From DASYLJ01 sp036009625 (GTDB lineage: Bacteria; Desulfobacterota; Binatia; DP-6), in contig DASYLJ010000167.1 in NCBI GenBank assembly GCA_036009625.1, forward strand, positions 1-64,000: a DNA stretch of 64,000 nucleotides, written 5' to 3'. Below the pieces are notes generated by a model that made no database searches, was not told the DNA's origin, and saw nothing but the letters and a program-made list of their open reading frames with translations. A program made the position numbers and the translations under genes. This document shows, one piece after another, positions 26,301 to 34,630 of this stretch (position 1 is the first letter of the stretch; each line of letters starts with the position of its first letter).

Positions 26301-27248
26301 GCAGCATGACACCATCGTGAGCTGACGGCGCTGCGCCGTGGCCGGCCGGTCGGTGGCGGGGACACGGTCGCCGCCGGCGAGCGGCGTGATGGCGACGAGC
26401 TCATCGAGCACCTCGGCCGCGTTCGCGGCGCGGCGCTCGACGGCCTTCGTGGTGACGCGGCGGAGCAGGGCGCCGAGCGGCTGCCCGTGCAGCCACTCGG
26501 GCAGCCCGACCGCGTCGGGGCCGAGCTGGCGCAGCACCGCATCGTGCCGAGAGCCGGCGCGGACCGCGCGCTCTCCCGTCAGGCATTCGAGCAGGACCAG
26601 TCCCCAGGCGTACAGGTCGGAGCGCGGTGTCGCCGCCTCGCCGCGGAGCTGCTCGGGCGCGGCGTAGCCGGCGGTTCCCACCACCTCGCCGCGCTCGCCG
26701 TCGACGACGGTGGTGGCGAGCCCGAAGTCGAGCACCAGCGCATTGCGGCGCAGCCCGGTGGTGGTGACCATGATGTTCTCGGGCTTCAGATCGCGGTGCA
26801 CCACGTCCTGCGCGTGGGCATAGCCCAGCGCATCGAGCACCTGCCCGAGGAGGTGCAGCGCCTCGGGGACGGGGAGCGGACCCTCGCGATCGAGGAGCGT
26901 CCGCAGCGACTCCCCGGGGATCAGCGCGAAGGCGGCCCAGGTCGCGCCGTCGGCCGTGCCGGCATCGAGCAGCGGGACGATGTTCGGATGTACGAGCGCC
27001 GCGCAGCGACGGATCTCGTGCTGCAGCTGCTGGTCGCCGTCGACGGGCGTCGAACCGTCGGATCGTCGCACCCGCTTGAGCGCCACCTCACGGTCGGTCG
27101 CGATCTGTCGCGCGCGGACGACGTCGCCGAAGCCACCGACGCCGAGCTGGCCTAGGAGCTCGTAGCCCACCGGAACGCCGCTCTCGGAACGGAGATCTTG
27201 CTCACGGCGCATCTTGCTCACTGCGATTGTCCGAGCGCCGATTACCAT
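23304..27248 (-). CDS. Ser/Thr protein kinase fused to cyclase-like, AAA ATPase and TPR domains
   Basis: The protein has about 1314 residues. The kinase domain (about 22-290) has GQLGVGGFGDVV, VALKRV, VVHRDLKPEN near 149 and LDFGLA near 174, all catalytic residues present. A class III cyclase-like domain (about 305-480; RYGGHRTSTLADRALFVFGYP, VRLGVHTGLGLV) lacks the usual metal Asp at its start and is probably inactive. A signal-transduction ATPase (Walker A GEPGIGKSR near 519, LVLVVEDLHWAD) is followed by TPR helices to the end. It should integrate a ligand or partner signal with phosphorylation in the cytosol. ATG 27248 is a tentative start; 27212 is possible. Divergent GAF-AAA-Fis regulators are likely partners. 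Confidence 0.88.
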   Translation of the reverse strand: MVIGARTIAVSKMRREQDLRSESGVPVGYELLGQLGVGGFGDVVRARQIATDREVALKRVRRSDGSTPVDGDQQLQHEIRRCAALVHPNIVPLLDAGTADGATWAAFALIPGESLRTLLDREGPLPVPEALHLLGQVLDALGYAHAQDVVHRDLKPENIMVTTTGLRRNALVLDFGLATTVVDGERGEVVGTAGYAAPEQLRGEAATPRSDLYAWGLVLLECLTGERAVRAGSRHDAVLRQLGPDAVGLPEWLHGQPLGALLRRVTTKAVERRAANAAEVLDELVAITPLAGGDRVPATDRPATAQRRQLTMVSCCLRATASEGPGIDPEEADLLLHEQITALTAIATRYGGHRTSTLADRALFVFGYPQTRENEARLAARAALEMVGAVAQTTPRLEVRLGVHTGLGLVREVGRGDGACEPLGACARMAAHLDELATAGDVLVSLDTQRLLRGAVGCEPTAHDDVFRLTPPDARAGGDTIRVARETPLVGRTPQLDTLLDGWAAAQRGRSGFALVTGEPGIGKSRLVRELRRRVPAASWMEARCIPESQDSPLRPIADVLATVADGALDALLLRHGLDPAETEPLLAELFGRPPDPRYPALAVSPDRRRDLTLQAITTLLLRIATERVLVLVVEDLHWADPTTLELLSQLLAALPPPGSSSVDALPRLYLVGTARPTPEGLGALSPTIAIPLARLEAADVIRLVGGAVGDARGLPSGILDAVVARADGIPLFVEEIARVLLEAEASADGAETVTVPGTLRDLFTARLDALSRGARETAQLAATLGREFRLELLRAIAATEDGVLREDLRELTDAGLVHQRTRQRPDGFVFKHALVRDAAYEMMPLTDRRRAHDGVARVLEELFPDIVLDRPEMLAHHCELAGRTVQAAEQWKRVGDRTMARGAYVESIRHLQRGVRLVEQAPARATLGALELGLIESLGTAQLSTQGYAAPEVEATFARAQAVCDRLGAEVPVRALHGIWGVHISRGNRAAVDEILPRFHRLAEHAPDPVNLLTAHAHTGLAAFLSGDFPAARHALEQAVPWYDSDAYRAFLAEYGYDGGLYAYAYLMWTLCIQGDALAARGVRDTMLALAQRSRNPYGLAIAYGFSANLAHGIGDVAGALDVSARAMAHANEQKLYLWLGPATCTHGWALVASGAREEGLTELAVGLGLFDMVGLRTTHPYHLALQAEAWLACDDGDEAGLAAVDTGLAMTAIYVDRFYEAELRRLRGELLCRRGDVAGARHELESALQLAARQGAHAFALRAALGMGRLLAAQGEQLEARRLVSDACARLVPGGDTRDEAEAHARLAEWST

Positions 27249-27316
27249 GGGTACCCTACCACTATGCAACTTCTCATCCACGATATCGTGCCGGTGAACC
27301 TCGGCGGCGCGCGCGT

Positions 27317-27351
27317 ACTGTCCTGTCGAGCAGACGAACTGTCCTCTCGAG
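27317..27351 (+). repeat. Two direct repeats with 21-base period, possible activator sites
   Basis: ACTGTCCTGTCGAG (27317-27330) and ACTGTCCTCTCGAG (27338-27351) match at 13 of 14 positions. They are spaced 21 bases start to start, two helical turns, so bound proteins would lie on the same DNA face. They are centred roughly 90 bases before the start predicted from the sigma-54-like element. Confidence 0.55.
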
Positions 27352-27399
27352 AAGGCACGCTGGCGGCGTCGGCAGCGGCATCGTGAGGCTCGGCGGGAT

Positions 27400-27415
27400 G
27401 GGCCCATGCCTTGCT
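27400..27415 (+). promoter_or_regulatory. Possible sigma-54 (-24/-12) promoter
   Basis: GGGCCCATGCCTTGCT contains GG and GC separated by exactly ten bases, with GGC-x-C upstream and TTGCT at -12, close to the consensus TGGCAC-N5-TTGCA. It points toward the GAF-AAA-Fis gene pair, with a 5' leader of about 225 bases. One consensus-like match can occur by chance in GC-rich DNA. Confidence 0.45.
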
Positions 27416-27652
27416 TGTATCCGCGGTCATGATGCGAAGCCGTTCCGGAGTAGCCGCGCGACGCTTGCGGTTGCGACGGGCCCAGGGGGCCCCCCCCGCG
27501 ACCGACCGGCGCGGGGTGGGGCTACTGGTCGGCCAGTGCTCGGTCTGTCGCGTGCGGTTCGCGTCACGGCTCGAGCATCGTATCGACGTCGCCTACCTCC
27601 TCGTCGTCCACCAGCAGCTGTGTCCGGGCGGACGACGTGGCGGTGAGGTCGT

Positions 27653-29152
27653 ATGGCCGCTCAGCGGCTGAGGGCGGAGGCGCTGGGGGGTGTCGGGATG
27701 GCGTCGATGGCGTCGTCGGAGGTTTTCATCGCGGACGAGCTGGCGCAGGCGAGACGAGAGCGCGACCTCTACGTGAGGCTGCTGCGGCTCGGCGACGAAC
27801 GCGGTGTCGAGCTCCTGCTGCGCGAGGCGTTGTCGCTCATCGTCGACGCCACCGGGGCGCGGCAGGTGTACATCGAGCTGCGTGCCGCCGGGGACGAGCC
27901 GTCGTGCCGTTCGGTCGCGTGCGGGCTGTCCGAGCCCGAGGTGGCTCGCGTCCGCACCGCACTGGCGCAGGGTGCCCTCGCCCGGGGACTGGCGACCGGG
28001 CGCACCGTGATCACACCGGCGGAGGTCGGCGATGCGCGCTCCAGCGTGCGGCCGCTCCGCCTCGGTGCCGCGCTCTGCACGCCCATCGGCATCGATCATC
28101 CGCTGGGCGCCCTCTACCTCAAGGGACCGCAGCATCGTGCCCACTTCACCGATGCCGACCGCGAGGCGGCCGAGCTGCTGGCACGACACCTCGCCCCACT
28201 CGCCGATCGCCTGCTCGCGGTCGAGCGACATCAGGCCGCCGTGGGCGCACCCCCGTTGCCACCGGCGTACGGTCTCGTCGGCGGGAGCGACGCCTTCACC
28301 ACTCTGCTTCGTCAGATTGCGCTGGTGGCGCCGCTCGACGTGCCGGTGTGCATCGTGGGCGACGCGGGCGCCGGCACCACCCGCGTCGCGCGCGCGCTCC
28401 ACGACGCCGGGCGACGGGCGACGGGACCCTACGTCGTGGTCGACTGCTGCGGCCTCGCGGCCGAGCGTGGACGACTCTCGCGTGCGGTGGCCATCGCGGC
28501 GGGAGGCACGCTGCTGCTCGACGACGTCGGCGCGCTCGATCTGGACGGGCAGGCCGACGTCCTCGCCGTCCTCTCGCATCGCCCCTACCGGCCGGTCGGG
28601 TCCGACGACGACGTCGCCGACGTGGGGGTGCTGGTGACGGCCGGCACCGAGCTGCAGGCCGCGGTCGACGCTGGTCGGTTTCGAGACGATCTCCAGCGGA
28701 TCCTCGGGATCATGCCGTTGCGCGTGCCGTCTCTGGCGGAGCGCCGCACCGACATCACGATGCTCGCGGCCCACTTCCTGCGACAGACGTGCGGCGAGCG
28801 TGGCCTCCCGTATCTGACGCTGTCGCCGGGAGCGTTCCGTGCGGTCGAAGCCGCGGAATGGCGGGGCAACGTGCGCGAGCTGGCCGACGTCGTGGCGCAG
28901 GCGGCACGACGGGCGGCGGATGCCGGTGTGCGTCAGATCGAGTGCGCGCATCTCTTCCCCCCTGCCGCGGAGGTCACGGTGATGGAGACGACGTTGCAGG
29001 AGGCAACCCGACGGTTCCAGGCCGCGCTCCTCGTCGAGGTGCTCGAGCACACGTCGTGGGACGTCGCGCGGACGGCCGACCGGCTCGATCTGCGGTATGC
29101 TCAGGTAGATTCGCTGATTCGTACCTTCGGGCTCGACAGGGGGAGTCGATGA
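27653..29152 (+). CDS. GAF-AAA-Fis regulator with degenerate ATPase
   Basis: The protein has 499 residues. A GAF-like sensor (about 30-190) is followed by an AAA domain related to sigma-54 activators. The C-terminus (WDVARTADRLDLRYAQVDSLIRTFGL) is a Fis-type HTH. Walker A reads GDAGAGTTR, where the invariant Lys is replaced by Thr. The segment carrying the GAFTGA loop is missing: VVDCCGLAAERGRLSRAVAIAAGGTLLLDDV. It should neither hydrolyse ATP normally nor open sigma-54 promoters. Start may be ATG 27653 or a later ATG near 27698. Its stop overlaps the start of an intact-ATPase paralogue, suggesting a hetero-oligomer. Confidence 0.87.
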   Translation: MAAQRLRAEALGGVGMASMASSEVFIADELAQARRERDLYVRLLRLGDERGVELLLREALSLIVDATGARQVYIELRAAGDEPSCRSVACGLSEPEVARVRTALAQGALARGLATGRTVITPAEVGDARSSVRPLRLGAALCTPIGIDHPLGALYLKGPQHRAHFTDADREAAELLARHLAPLADRLLAVERHQAAVGAPPLPPAYGLVGGSDAFTTLLRQIALVAPLDVPVCIVGDAGAGTTRVARALHDAGRRATGPYVVVDCCGLAAERGRLSRAVAIAAGGTLLLDDVGALDLDGQADVLAVLSHRPYRPVGSDDDVADVGVLVTAGTELQAAVDAGRFRDDLQRILGIMPLRVPSLAERRTDITMLAAHFLRQTCGERGLPYLTLSPGAFRAVEAAEWRGNVRELADVVAQAARRAADAGVRQIECAHLFPPAAEVTVMETTLQEATRRFQAALLVEVLEHTSWDVARTADRLDLRYAQVDSLIRTFGLDRGSR

Positions 29153-30738
29153 CGCCCACGTCAATCCTGCATCGCACTTCTCCGGGGTCGGTCGACGGTG
29201 CTATGGATGCGCCCGTGGGCACACCGTCGCAGAACGACGAGCTGCTGCGTATCCGTCGGGAGCGCGATCTCTATCTGCGCCTGATCCGCCTCGGCGAAGA
29301 AAACGATCTCGAGCCGTTCCTCGAAGAGGCGCTGGGCCTCGTCGTCGACATCACCGGCGCGCGTCAGGGCTATCTCGAGCTCATCGACGACGGTGGTGGC
29401 GGCGAGCGCCGATGGTGGAGTGGACGAGGGTTCTCCACCTCGGAGATCGACGGCGTGCGCGCCCTGTTGTCCCGCGGCATCATCGCCGAGGCGCTGGCGT
29501 CGCGACAGACGATCCTCACCGGCTCCGCGGCGCGCGACCCGCGTTTCCGCGAGTTCGACAGCGTGCGTGGGCTCGCCATCGACGCCGTGCTGTGCGCACC
29601 GATCGGCACCGATCCACCGCTCGGGGTGGTCTACCTGCAGGGGCGATCACCGAGCGGCGTCTTCGCGGAGGGCGACCGGGCCACCGTCGAAGAGTTCGCG
29701 CATCACCTGGCGCCGTTCGCCGACCGGTTGCTGCAGCATCGCCGCCGCCGCGACGAGGCCGACGCGACGCGACCGCTGCGCGCCCGGCTGCGGCTCGATG
29801 GTGTCGTCGGACGGAGCGCCACGCTCGCGGCCACGCTGCAGCAGGTGGGCCTGGTGGCGCCACTCGACGTCGACGTCCTACTGCTCGGCGATACCGGCAC
29901 CGGCAAGACGCAGCTCGCGCGCGTCATCCACGACAACAGCCGCCGCGCCGCCGGCCCCTTCGTCGTGGTCAACTGTGCCGCGGTCCCGGACACGCTGTTC
30001 GAGGCCGAGATGTTCGGCGCGGCGGCAGGGGCGCACTCCACGGCCACGCACCGCATCGACGGCAAGATCGCCGTCGGGCAGGGCGGTACCATCCTGCTGG
30101 ACGAGGTCGCGGAGCTCGGGGTGGCGTCGCAGGCGAAGCTCCTGCAGATCATCCAGTCGAAGCAGTACTTCCCCCTCGGCAGCAACAAGCTCGCGTCGGC
30201 CGATATCCGTATCATCGCGGCGACGAACGTCGACCTGCCCGCCGCGGTGGCGGCGGGGCGCTTCCGCGAGGATCTGTACTACCGGCTGCTCGTCCTGCCG
30301 ATTCGCGTGCCGTCGCTGGCGGAGCGTCGCGACGACATCGCCGCGCTCGCGGAGCGTTTCGTCCAGGTCGCGGCCGAACGCCATCGGCTGCCGGTCGTCG
30401 GGTTCTCGCCCGCGGCCGCGCGCGCGCTGCAGGTGGCGGAATGGTCCGGCAACGTGCGCCAGCTCGAGCACGTAGTCCAGGCGGCCCTGATCCGCGCCGT
30501 CGGCAGCGGCGCGCAGCAGATCGAGTGCACGCACGTCTTCCCCGATCCGCGCCCCGGCGGTCCGCCGGTCGAGCAGCACGAGACCTTCCAGGAAGCCACG
30601 CGTCGGTTCCAGGCTGGGCTCGTGCGCCAGGCGCTCGAGGACAGCCACTGGAACGTGATCGAGGCCGCGCGTCGCCTCGACATCGCGCGCTCGCACCTCT
30701 ACACGCTGATCCGCGCGTTCGGGCTCGAGAGACACTGA
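29149..30738 (+). CDS. GAF-AAA-Fis regulator with intact Walker motifs but altered GAFTGA
   Basis: The protein has 529 residues. A GAF domain (about 50-200; ITGARQGYLELID, IDAVLCAPIGTDPPLGVVYLQ) precedes an AAA domain with Walker A GDTGTGKTQ (about 247-255) and Walker B GGTILLDEVAEL. A Fis HTH lies at the end (NVIEAARRLDIARSHLYTLIRAFGL). The sigma-54-contacting loop expected as GAFTGA reads GAHSTA, so classical activation of RNA polymerase-sigma-54 is doubtful. ATGA overlap with the upstream paralogue implies fixed stoichiometry. The GAF ligand is unknown. Confidence 0.9.
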   Translation: MTPTSILHRTSPGSVDGAMDAPVGTPSQNDELLRIRRERDLYLRLIRLGEENDLEPFLEEALGLVVDITGARQGYLELIDDGGGGERRWWSGRGFSTSEIDGVRALLSRGIIAEALASRQTILTGSAARDPRFREFDSVRGLAIDAVLCAPIGTDPPLGVVYLQGRSPSGVFAEGDRATVEEFAHHLAPFADRLLQHRRRRDEADATRPLRARLRLDGVVGRSATLAATLQQVGLVAPLDVDVLLLGDTGTGKTQLARVIHDNSRRAAGPFVVVNCAAVPDTLFEAEMFGAAAGAHSTATHRIDGKIAVGQGGTILLDEVAELGVASQAKLLQIIQSKQYFPLGSNKLASADIRIIAATNVDLPAAVAAGRFREDLYYRLLVLPIRVPSLAERRDDIAALAERFVQVAAERHRLPVVGFSPAAARALQVAEWSGNVRQLEHVVQAALIRAVGSGAQQIECTHVFPDPRPGGPPVEQHETFQEATRRFQAGLVRQALEDSHWNVIEAARRLDIARSHLYTLIRAFGLERH

Positions 30739-30743
30739 GGACG

Positions 30744-30767
30744 CCGACCGAGCTACAGCTCGGTCGG
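30744..30767 (+). terminator. Terminator-like hairpin
   Basis: CCGACCGAGCT-AC-AGCTCGGTCGG is a perfect 11-bp inverted repeat six bases after the stop of the GAF-AAA-Fis gene. It lies between convergent genes and could act in both directions. There is no clear U-tract. Confidence 0.6.
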
Positions 30768-30804
30768 GGGCGAGAGTGTGGCGGTCGTGTACGCGCGACC
30801 ATGG

Positions 30805-30832
30805 TGTCACGGCCGGCGAAGCCGGCGTGACA
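30805..30832. terminator. Second bidirectional hairpin
   Basis: TGTCAC-G-GCCGGC-GAA-GCCGGC-GTGACA is a 12-bp stem with one bulged base, 16 bases beyond the end of the convergent decarboxylase-like gene. With the hairpin at 30744 it forms the only obvious terminator spacer between convergent genes in this window. Confidence 0.6.
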
Positions 30833-30848
30833 TACGAACACGCGCGTT

Positions 30849-31631
30849 TTAGCTGCAGCGCGACGGCCAGGTGAGTTTCCACACCAGGTTGCGCACCTCG
30901 AGGGTTCCGCCGGGGACGCCTGGGCAGAGGCGTGGCGAAAGACCTTCGACCAGATTGCCGTCGATCGATATCCAGCCCGCGGCGGGGCGGAGGTCGGCGT
31001 GGCTGAAGTCCCAGCCGAAGCGGGAACAGCGGATGCTGCCGTCGGGGCGGCGGCCGAGGACCGGGAGGTGCTCGAAGAGACGGCGCACGGCGACGATCGT
31101 GGGGAGCGTCGTCCGGGTCGCGGGCTCCCAGGGACCGCGGGGCTCGACGGCGGCGTGGAGGAGGAGACGGTCGTCGTCCTCGGAGAGGATGAAGAGGGGG
31201 CCGTCGCTGCGCATGCGGGCGGTGGTCTTGGCGAAGCCGTAGTGGGCGTTGCCGTGCCAGGTGGCGGGGAAGTAGGCGGAGCACATGCGCGCCACGAAGA
31301 CGTGCGGCGCCTCGCCGTGCCGCTGTCGCACGAACGGGACGAGGACGGCGAATTCGCCGTAGCGGATGCCGAGCGGGACGGGGCGGCCACCCACCAGCAG
31401 GGTGCCGTCCGCCTGCTCGCCGAAGACGAACAGGACGGGGTGCTGCGACGGATCGATGCAGCCGCCGGTCATGAGCTCGAGCGACGGGGGAAGGGTGGCT
31501 GCGACGTCGGCGCGCGGCAGGCCGACCACGCACATGCGTCCCGAGAACGTCGCCTGCCCGTTGAACGTGGTGCCGGCGTGGAGCGCCGGATCGGGCCGTG
31601 GAAAGGTCCCGGGGTCGAAGAACGGCTGCAT
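30849..31631 (-). CDS. Acetoacetate decarboxylase-like protein
   Basis: The protein has 260 residues. The pattern GIRYGEFAVLVPFVRQRHGEAPHVFVARMCS, then HGNAHYGFAKTTARM, resembles the acetoacetate decarboxylase beta-barrel (PYGEY...VP, G-x-E-x-x-G-x-x-K). The Lys of YGFAKT is at the place of the Schiff-base or substrate-contact lysine. Such proteins decarboxylate beta-keto acids, but many family members have other reactions. ATG 31631 gives the expected start MQPFFDPGTFP. It is divergent from the winged-helix/AAA regulator. Confidence 0.7.
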   Translation of the reverse strand: MQPFFDPGTFPRPDPALHAGTTFNGQATFSGRMCVVGLPRADVAATLPPSLELMTGGCIDPSQHPVLFVFGEQADGTLLVGGRPVPLGIRYGEFAVLVPFVRQRHGEAPHVFVARMCSAYFPATWHGNAHYGFAKTTARMRSDGPLFILSEDDDRLLLHAAVEPRGPWEPATRTTLPTIVAVRRLFEHLPVLGRRPDGSIRCSRFGWDFSHADLRPAAGWISIDGNLVEGLSPRLCPGVPGGTLEVRNLVWKLTWPSRCS

Positions 31632-31725
31632 GCGCGCGGCGGACGATAGCACAGCATCGCGCCGTGCGACCGCGCCTTGCGATCGAGCTCCGGTCGCGGG
31701 ATGACTGACGGAGCGCCCAGGCCCC

Positions 31726-34611
31726 ATGAAGCCACCGTCCGTCATCCACTTTCCGCCGTTTCGCCTCGATCGCGTCGCCGGGCAGCTCTTTCGCGGCGAC
31801 ACGCCGGTGCCGCTGCGACCGAAGACCTGGGCGATGCTCTGCCACCTCGCGTCGCGCCCGGGCGAGCTGGTGACGAAAGACGAAGCGCTGGCGGCGGTGT
31901 GGCCCGACGTCTCCGTCACCGAGGACGCGCCGCGCGTCGCCGTGCGCGAGCTGCGGCGCGCGCTCGGTGACGACCCCGCCGCACCGGCGTTGATCGAGAC
32001 CGTGCACGGCCGTGGCTGGCGGTTCCACGGCGTCGCGCGTGCGCCGCGTACGGCGGCGTCCGACGATGCCATCATGGTCGGCCGCGACGCGGAGCTGGCG
32101 ACGCTCGAGGGCTGGCTCGAGGCCGCGTGCGGCGGCGAGCGCATGGTCGCACTCGTGTCCGGCGATGCCGGAGTCGGCAAGACGACGTTGCTCGACGCGT
32201 TTCTCGCCCGCGCCGGCGCGCGCGGTGACGTCGTCGTCGTGCGCGCAGAGTGTCGTCAGATGCTCGGCACGGGGGAGCCCTACCAGCCCTTGCTCGAGGG
32301 CGTGGCCGCCGCGGCCGCGGGTCCGGCGGGTGCCGCCGTGACGACGGCGTTGCGTACGCACGCGCCGAGCTGGCTGGTGCAGATTCCGTCCCTGCTCGTG
32401 CCCGACGAGGTCACGGCGCTCCGCCATCAGCTCGCCGGGTCGAGCGGCGAGCGCATGCTGCGCGAGCTGGCGACGTGGGTCGACGTGGTGGCCGGCGCGC
32501 GACCCGTCGTGCTGCTGGTGGAGGATCTGCACTGGAGCGACGGCGCCACGCTCGACGCCTTGGTGGCGCTCGCACACCGGCGGACGCCGGTGCATCTGCT
32601 GGTGGTCGCGACCTATCGGCCCGTCGAGGCGATCGTGGCCGATCATCCGCTGCGTGGCGTGCGGCAGGACCTGGTGCGCCGGCGGCTCTGTCGTACGCTT
32701 GCGCTGGGCACGTTGCCACCCGCCGCCGTGCTCGCATATCTCGCCGCACGCTTCGGCACGGTGGCGACGTCGTCGTCGCTGGTGTCCTTCGTGCACGAGC
32801 GCTCCGACGGCAACCCCTTCTTCATGACCGCCGTCGCCGATCAGCTGGTGGCCGGCGGCTGTCTCGTCCGCGGCGGCGACGGTTGGCGCGTCGACGAGAC
32901 GGTGCCACTCGGCGACGTCGGCATCCCCGAGACGTTGCGCGAGATGATCGAGCGCCAGCTCGACGCCGTCGACGCGCGCACGCAGGTGATCCTCGATGCG
33001 GCCAGCGTGGTGGGCACCGAGTTCGCGGTCGGCGCGGTGGCGGCTGCCGTCGACGATGCCGAGGTCGAGGTGGTCGAGGACGCCTGCGATCGGCTCGTGC
33101 GCCAGGGTCGTCTCCTACGCGCGGCGGGCGAGCAGGAGTGGCCCGACGGCACGGTCACCGCGCGCTACGCGTTCCGGCACGCGCTTTACCGCGACGTCCT
33201 CTATGCGCGTCTCGCGCCGTCGCGCCGCCATCGGCTCCACCAGCTCGCGGGCGAACGTCTCGAGCGGGCGTACGGTGGTGCCACGATGGTGATCGCCGCC
33301 GAGCTGGGCGGACACTTCGCGCGCAGCCGCGATCGCGGGCGGGCGGTGCGCTACCTCGGTCAGGCCGCCGAGGGCGCGCAGCAGCGCTTCGCCGAGCGCG
33401 AGGCGATCGCGAGCCTCTCGCGCGCCCTCGAGCTGCTCGACGGCATGCCGCCGTCGCACGAGCGCACGCAGCAGGAGCTGATGCTCCGCCTGATGCTCGG
33501 GCCGTCGCTCAGCGTGACGCTCGGGCACACTTGCCCGGAGCTGGCGACGTCGAGCGCGCGCGTGCGCGCGTTGCTGCCCGATCTCGGGGAGACGCCCGGC
33601 CACGTCTTCGCGCTGCTGTCGCTGTTCGCCTTCGAGGTGATGCGCGGTCGACTCGACGCCGCCGCCGAGCTCGCCGACCAGGCCTGCGTGCTGGGCCCGC
33701 GCGTCGCGCCCACCTTCATCGCCATCGCCGACATGTCGGCCGGTATCGTGCGCTGCTATCGCGGTGATCTGGCGGTCGCTCGACGTCATCTGGAAGCGAC
33801 CATCGCGGCGGCGTCGCCGGAGTCGTTCCCGGTGAGCTTCGATCCGCGCCTGGTGGCGCTGAGCCATCTCGCCGATCGTTGTCTCGTGCCGCTCGGCGAG
33901 CCGGCGGCGGCGGTCGCCATGGGGGAGCGCGCCGTGGCGCATGCCGCCGGGCTCGGCCATCCGTTCTCGCGCGCGGTCGCGAGCAGCACCATCGCGCGCA
34001 TGTACCTCGTGCTGCGCGATCCCGTGCGTGCGGCGGCGCTCGCCGCCGAGGCGCTCGCGCTGTCCGCGGAGGATGGCTATCCGGACATCGCGCTGCGCGC
34101 CTCCATCATCCACGGCTGGGCGCGCGCGCTCGGCCCCGAGCGCGCCGACGTCGTCGACGAGCTGCTGCCGCTGCTCGCGAGCTACGGTCAGCGCGCCGGC
34201 ATGGTGGCGGTGACCACCGCCCACCTCGCGGTGGTGGAGGCGGCGGTCGCCGTCGGCCGTCTCGACGATGCGCTGCATCTGGTGATGACCGCGGCGCGGC
34301 TCGTCGAGGAGACGGGCGAGCGCATGGAGGAGGCCGAGGTGCACCGCTGGCATGGCGAGGTGCTGCTCGGCCTGCGCGGACGCCAGGGACGCGCGGAGGC
34401 GCGCAGTCGCTTCGAGCAGGCGCTCGCCGTCGCCACCGCGCAGGGCGCGCGCTGGTTCGCGCTGCGTGCCGCGACCAGCCTGGCGCGGCTCGAGGGCACG
34501 CGCGCCGGTGACGCGCGCACGCGTCTCGCGACGCTCGTCGACGAGATCGGCGCGGGCGACGAGTGGCCCGACGTACGGGACGCCATGGGGCTCGTGACAC
34601 GTCGCGGGTGA
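31726..34611 (+). CDS. Winged-helix/AAA ATPase/TPR transcriptional regulator
   Basis: The protein has 961 residues. An OmpR-type winged-helix DNA-binding domain (about 5-105; FRLDRVAGQLFRGDTPVPLRPK, VHGRGWRF) is followed by an AAA domain with Walker A SGDAGVGKTT (about 144-153) and Walker B VVLLVEDLHWSDG near 265. A long TPR-like helical region runs to the end. This architecture is shared with CadC-like/AfsR-like signal-transduction ATPases. It should bind DNA and sense a ligand or partner through its TPR part. The AAA/TPR half resembles that of the kinase at 23304-27248. The next gene is 20 bases downstream. Confidence 0.9.
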   Translation: MKPPSVIHFPPFRLDRVAGQLFRGDTPVPLRPKTWAMLCHLASRPGELVTKDEALAAVWPDVSVTEDAPRVAVRELRRALGDDPAAPALIETVHGRGWRFHGVARAPRTAASDDAIMVGRDAELATLEGWLEAACGGERMVALVSGDAGVGKTTLLDAFLARAGARGDVVVVRAECRQMLGTGEPYQPLLEGVAAAAAGPAGAAVTTALRTHAPSWLVQIPSLLVPDEVTALRHQLAGSSGERMLRELATWVDVVAGARPVVLLVEDLHWSDGATLDALVALAHRRTPVHLLVVATYRPVEAIVADHPLRGVRQDLVRRRLCRTLALGTLPPAAVLAYLAARFGTVATSSSLVSFVHERSDGNPFFMTAVADQLVAGGCLVRGGDGWRVDETVPLGDVGIPETLREMIERQLDAVDARTQVILDAASVVGTEFAVGAVAAAVDDAEVEVVEDACDRLVRQGRLLRAAGEQEWPDGTVTARYAFRHALYRDVLYARLAPSRRHRLHQLAGERLERAYGGATMVIAAELGGHFARSRDRGRAVRYLGQAAEGAQQRFAEREAIASLSRALELLDGMPPSHERTQQELMLRLMLGPSLSVTLGHTCPELATSSARVRALLPDLGETPGHVFALLSLFAFEVMRGRLDAAAELADQACVLGPRVAPTFIAIADMSAGIVRCYRGDLAVARRHLEATIAAASPESFPVSFDPRLVALSHLADRCLVPLGEPAAAVAMGERAVAHAAGLGHPFSRAVASSTIARMYLVLRDPVRAAALAAEALALSAEDGYPDIALRASIIHGWARALGPERADVVDELLPLLASYGQRAGMVAVTTAHLAVVEAAVAVGRLDDALHLVMTAARLVEETGERMEEAEVHRWHGEVLLGLRGRQGRAEARSRFEQALAVATAQGARWFALRAATSLARLEGTRAGDARTRLATLVDEIGAGDEWPDVRDAMGLVTRRG

Positions 34612-34630
34612 GGATAGGGTCGGAGGCCTC

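Larger units (their letters stand above)
27249..27652. other. Divergent regulatory region, 404 bases
   Basis: This is the longest intergenic region between divergently read regulators. It holds tandem 14-base repeats and a sigma-54-like element, listed separately. The 27416-27652 part has short ORFs but none with a credible ribosome site or family resemblance, and no RNA gene was recognised. Confidence 0.6.

Noticed and set aside
23304..27248. Active adenylate cyclase
   Set aside because: The cyclase-like domain begins with C-C-L-R-A where the first metal Asp is expected, so it is more likely a regulatory relic.
27416..27652. Small ORF upstream of the GAF-AAA-Fis gene (about 80 residues with C-S-V-C)
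   Set aside because: It overlaps the next gene, has no ribosome site and its Arg-rich composition is typical of shadow frames.
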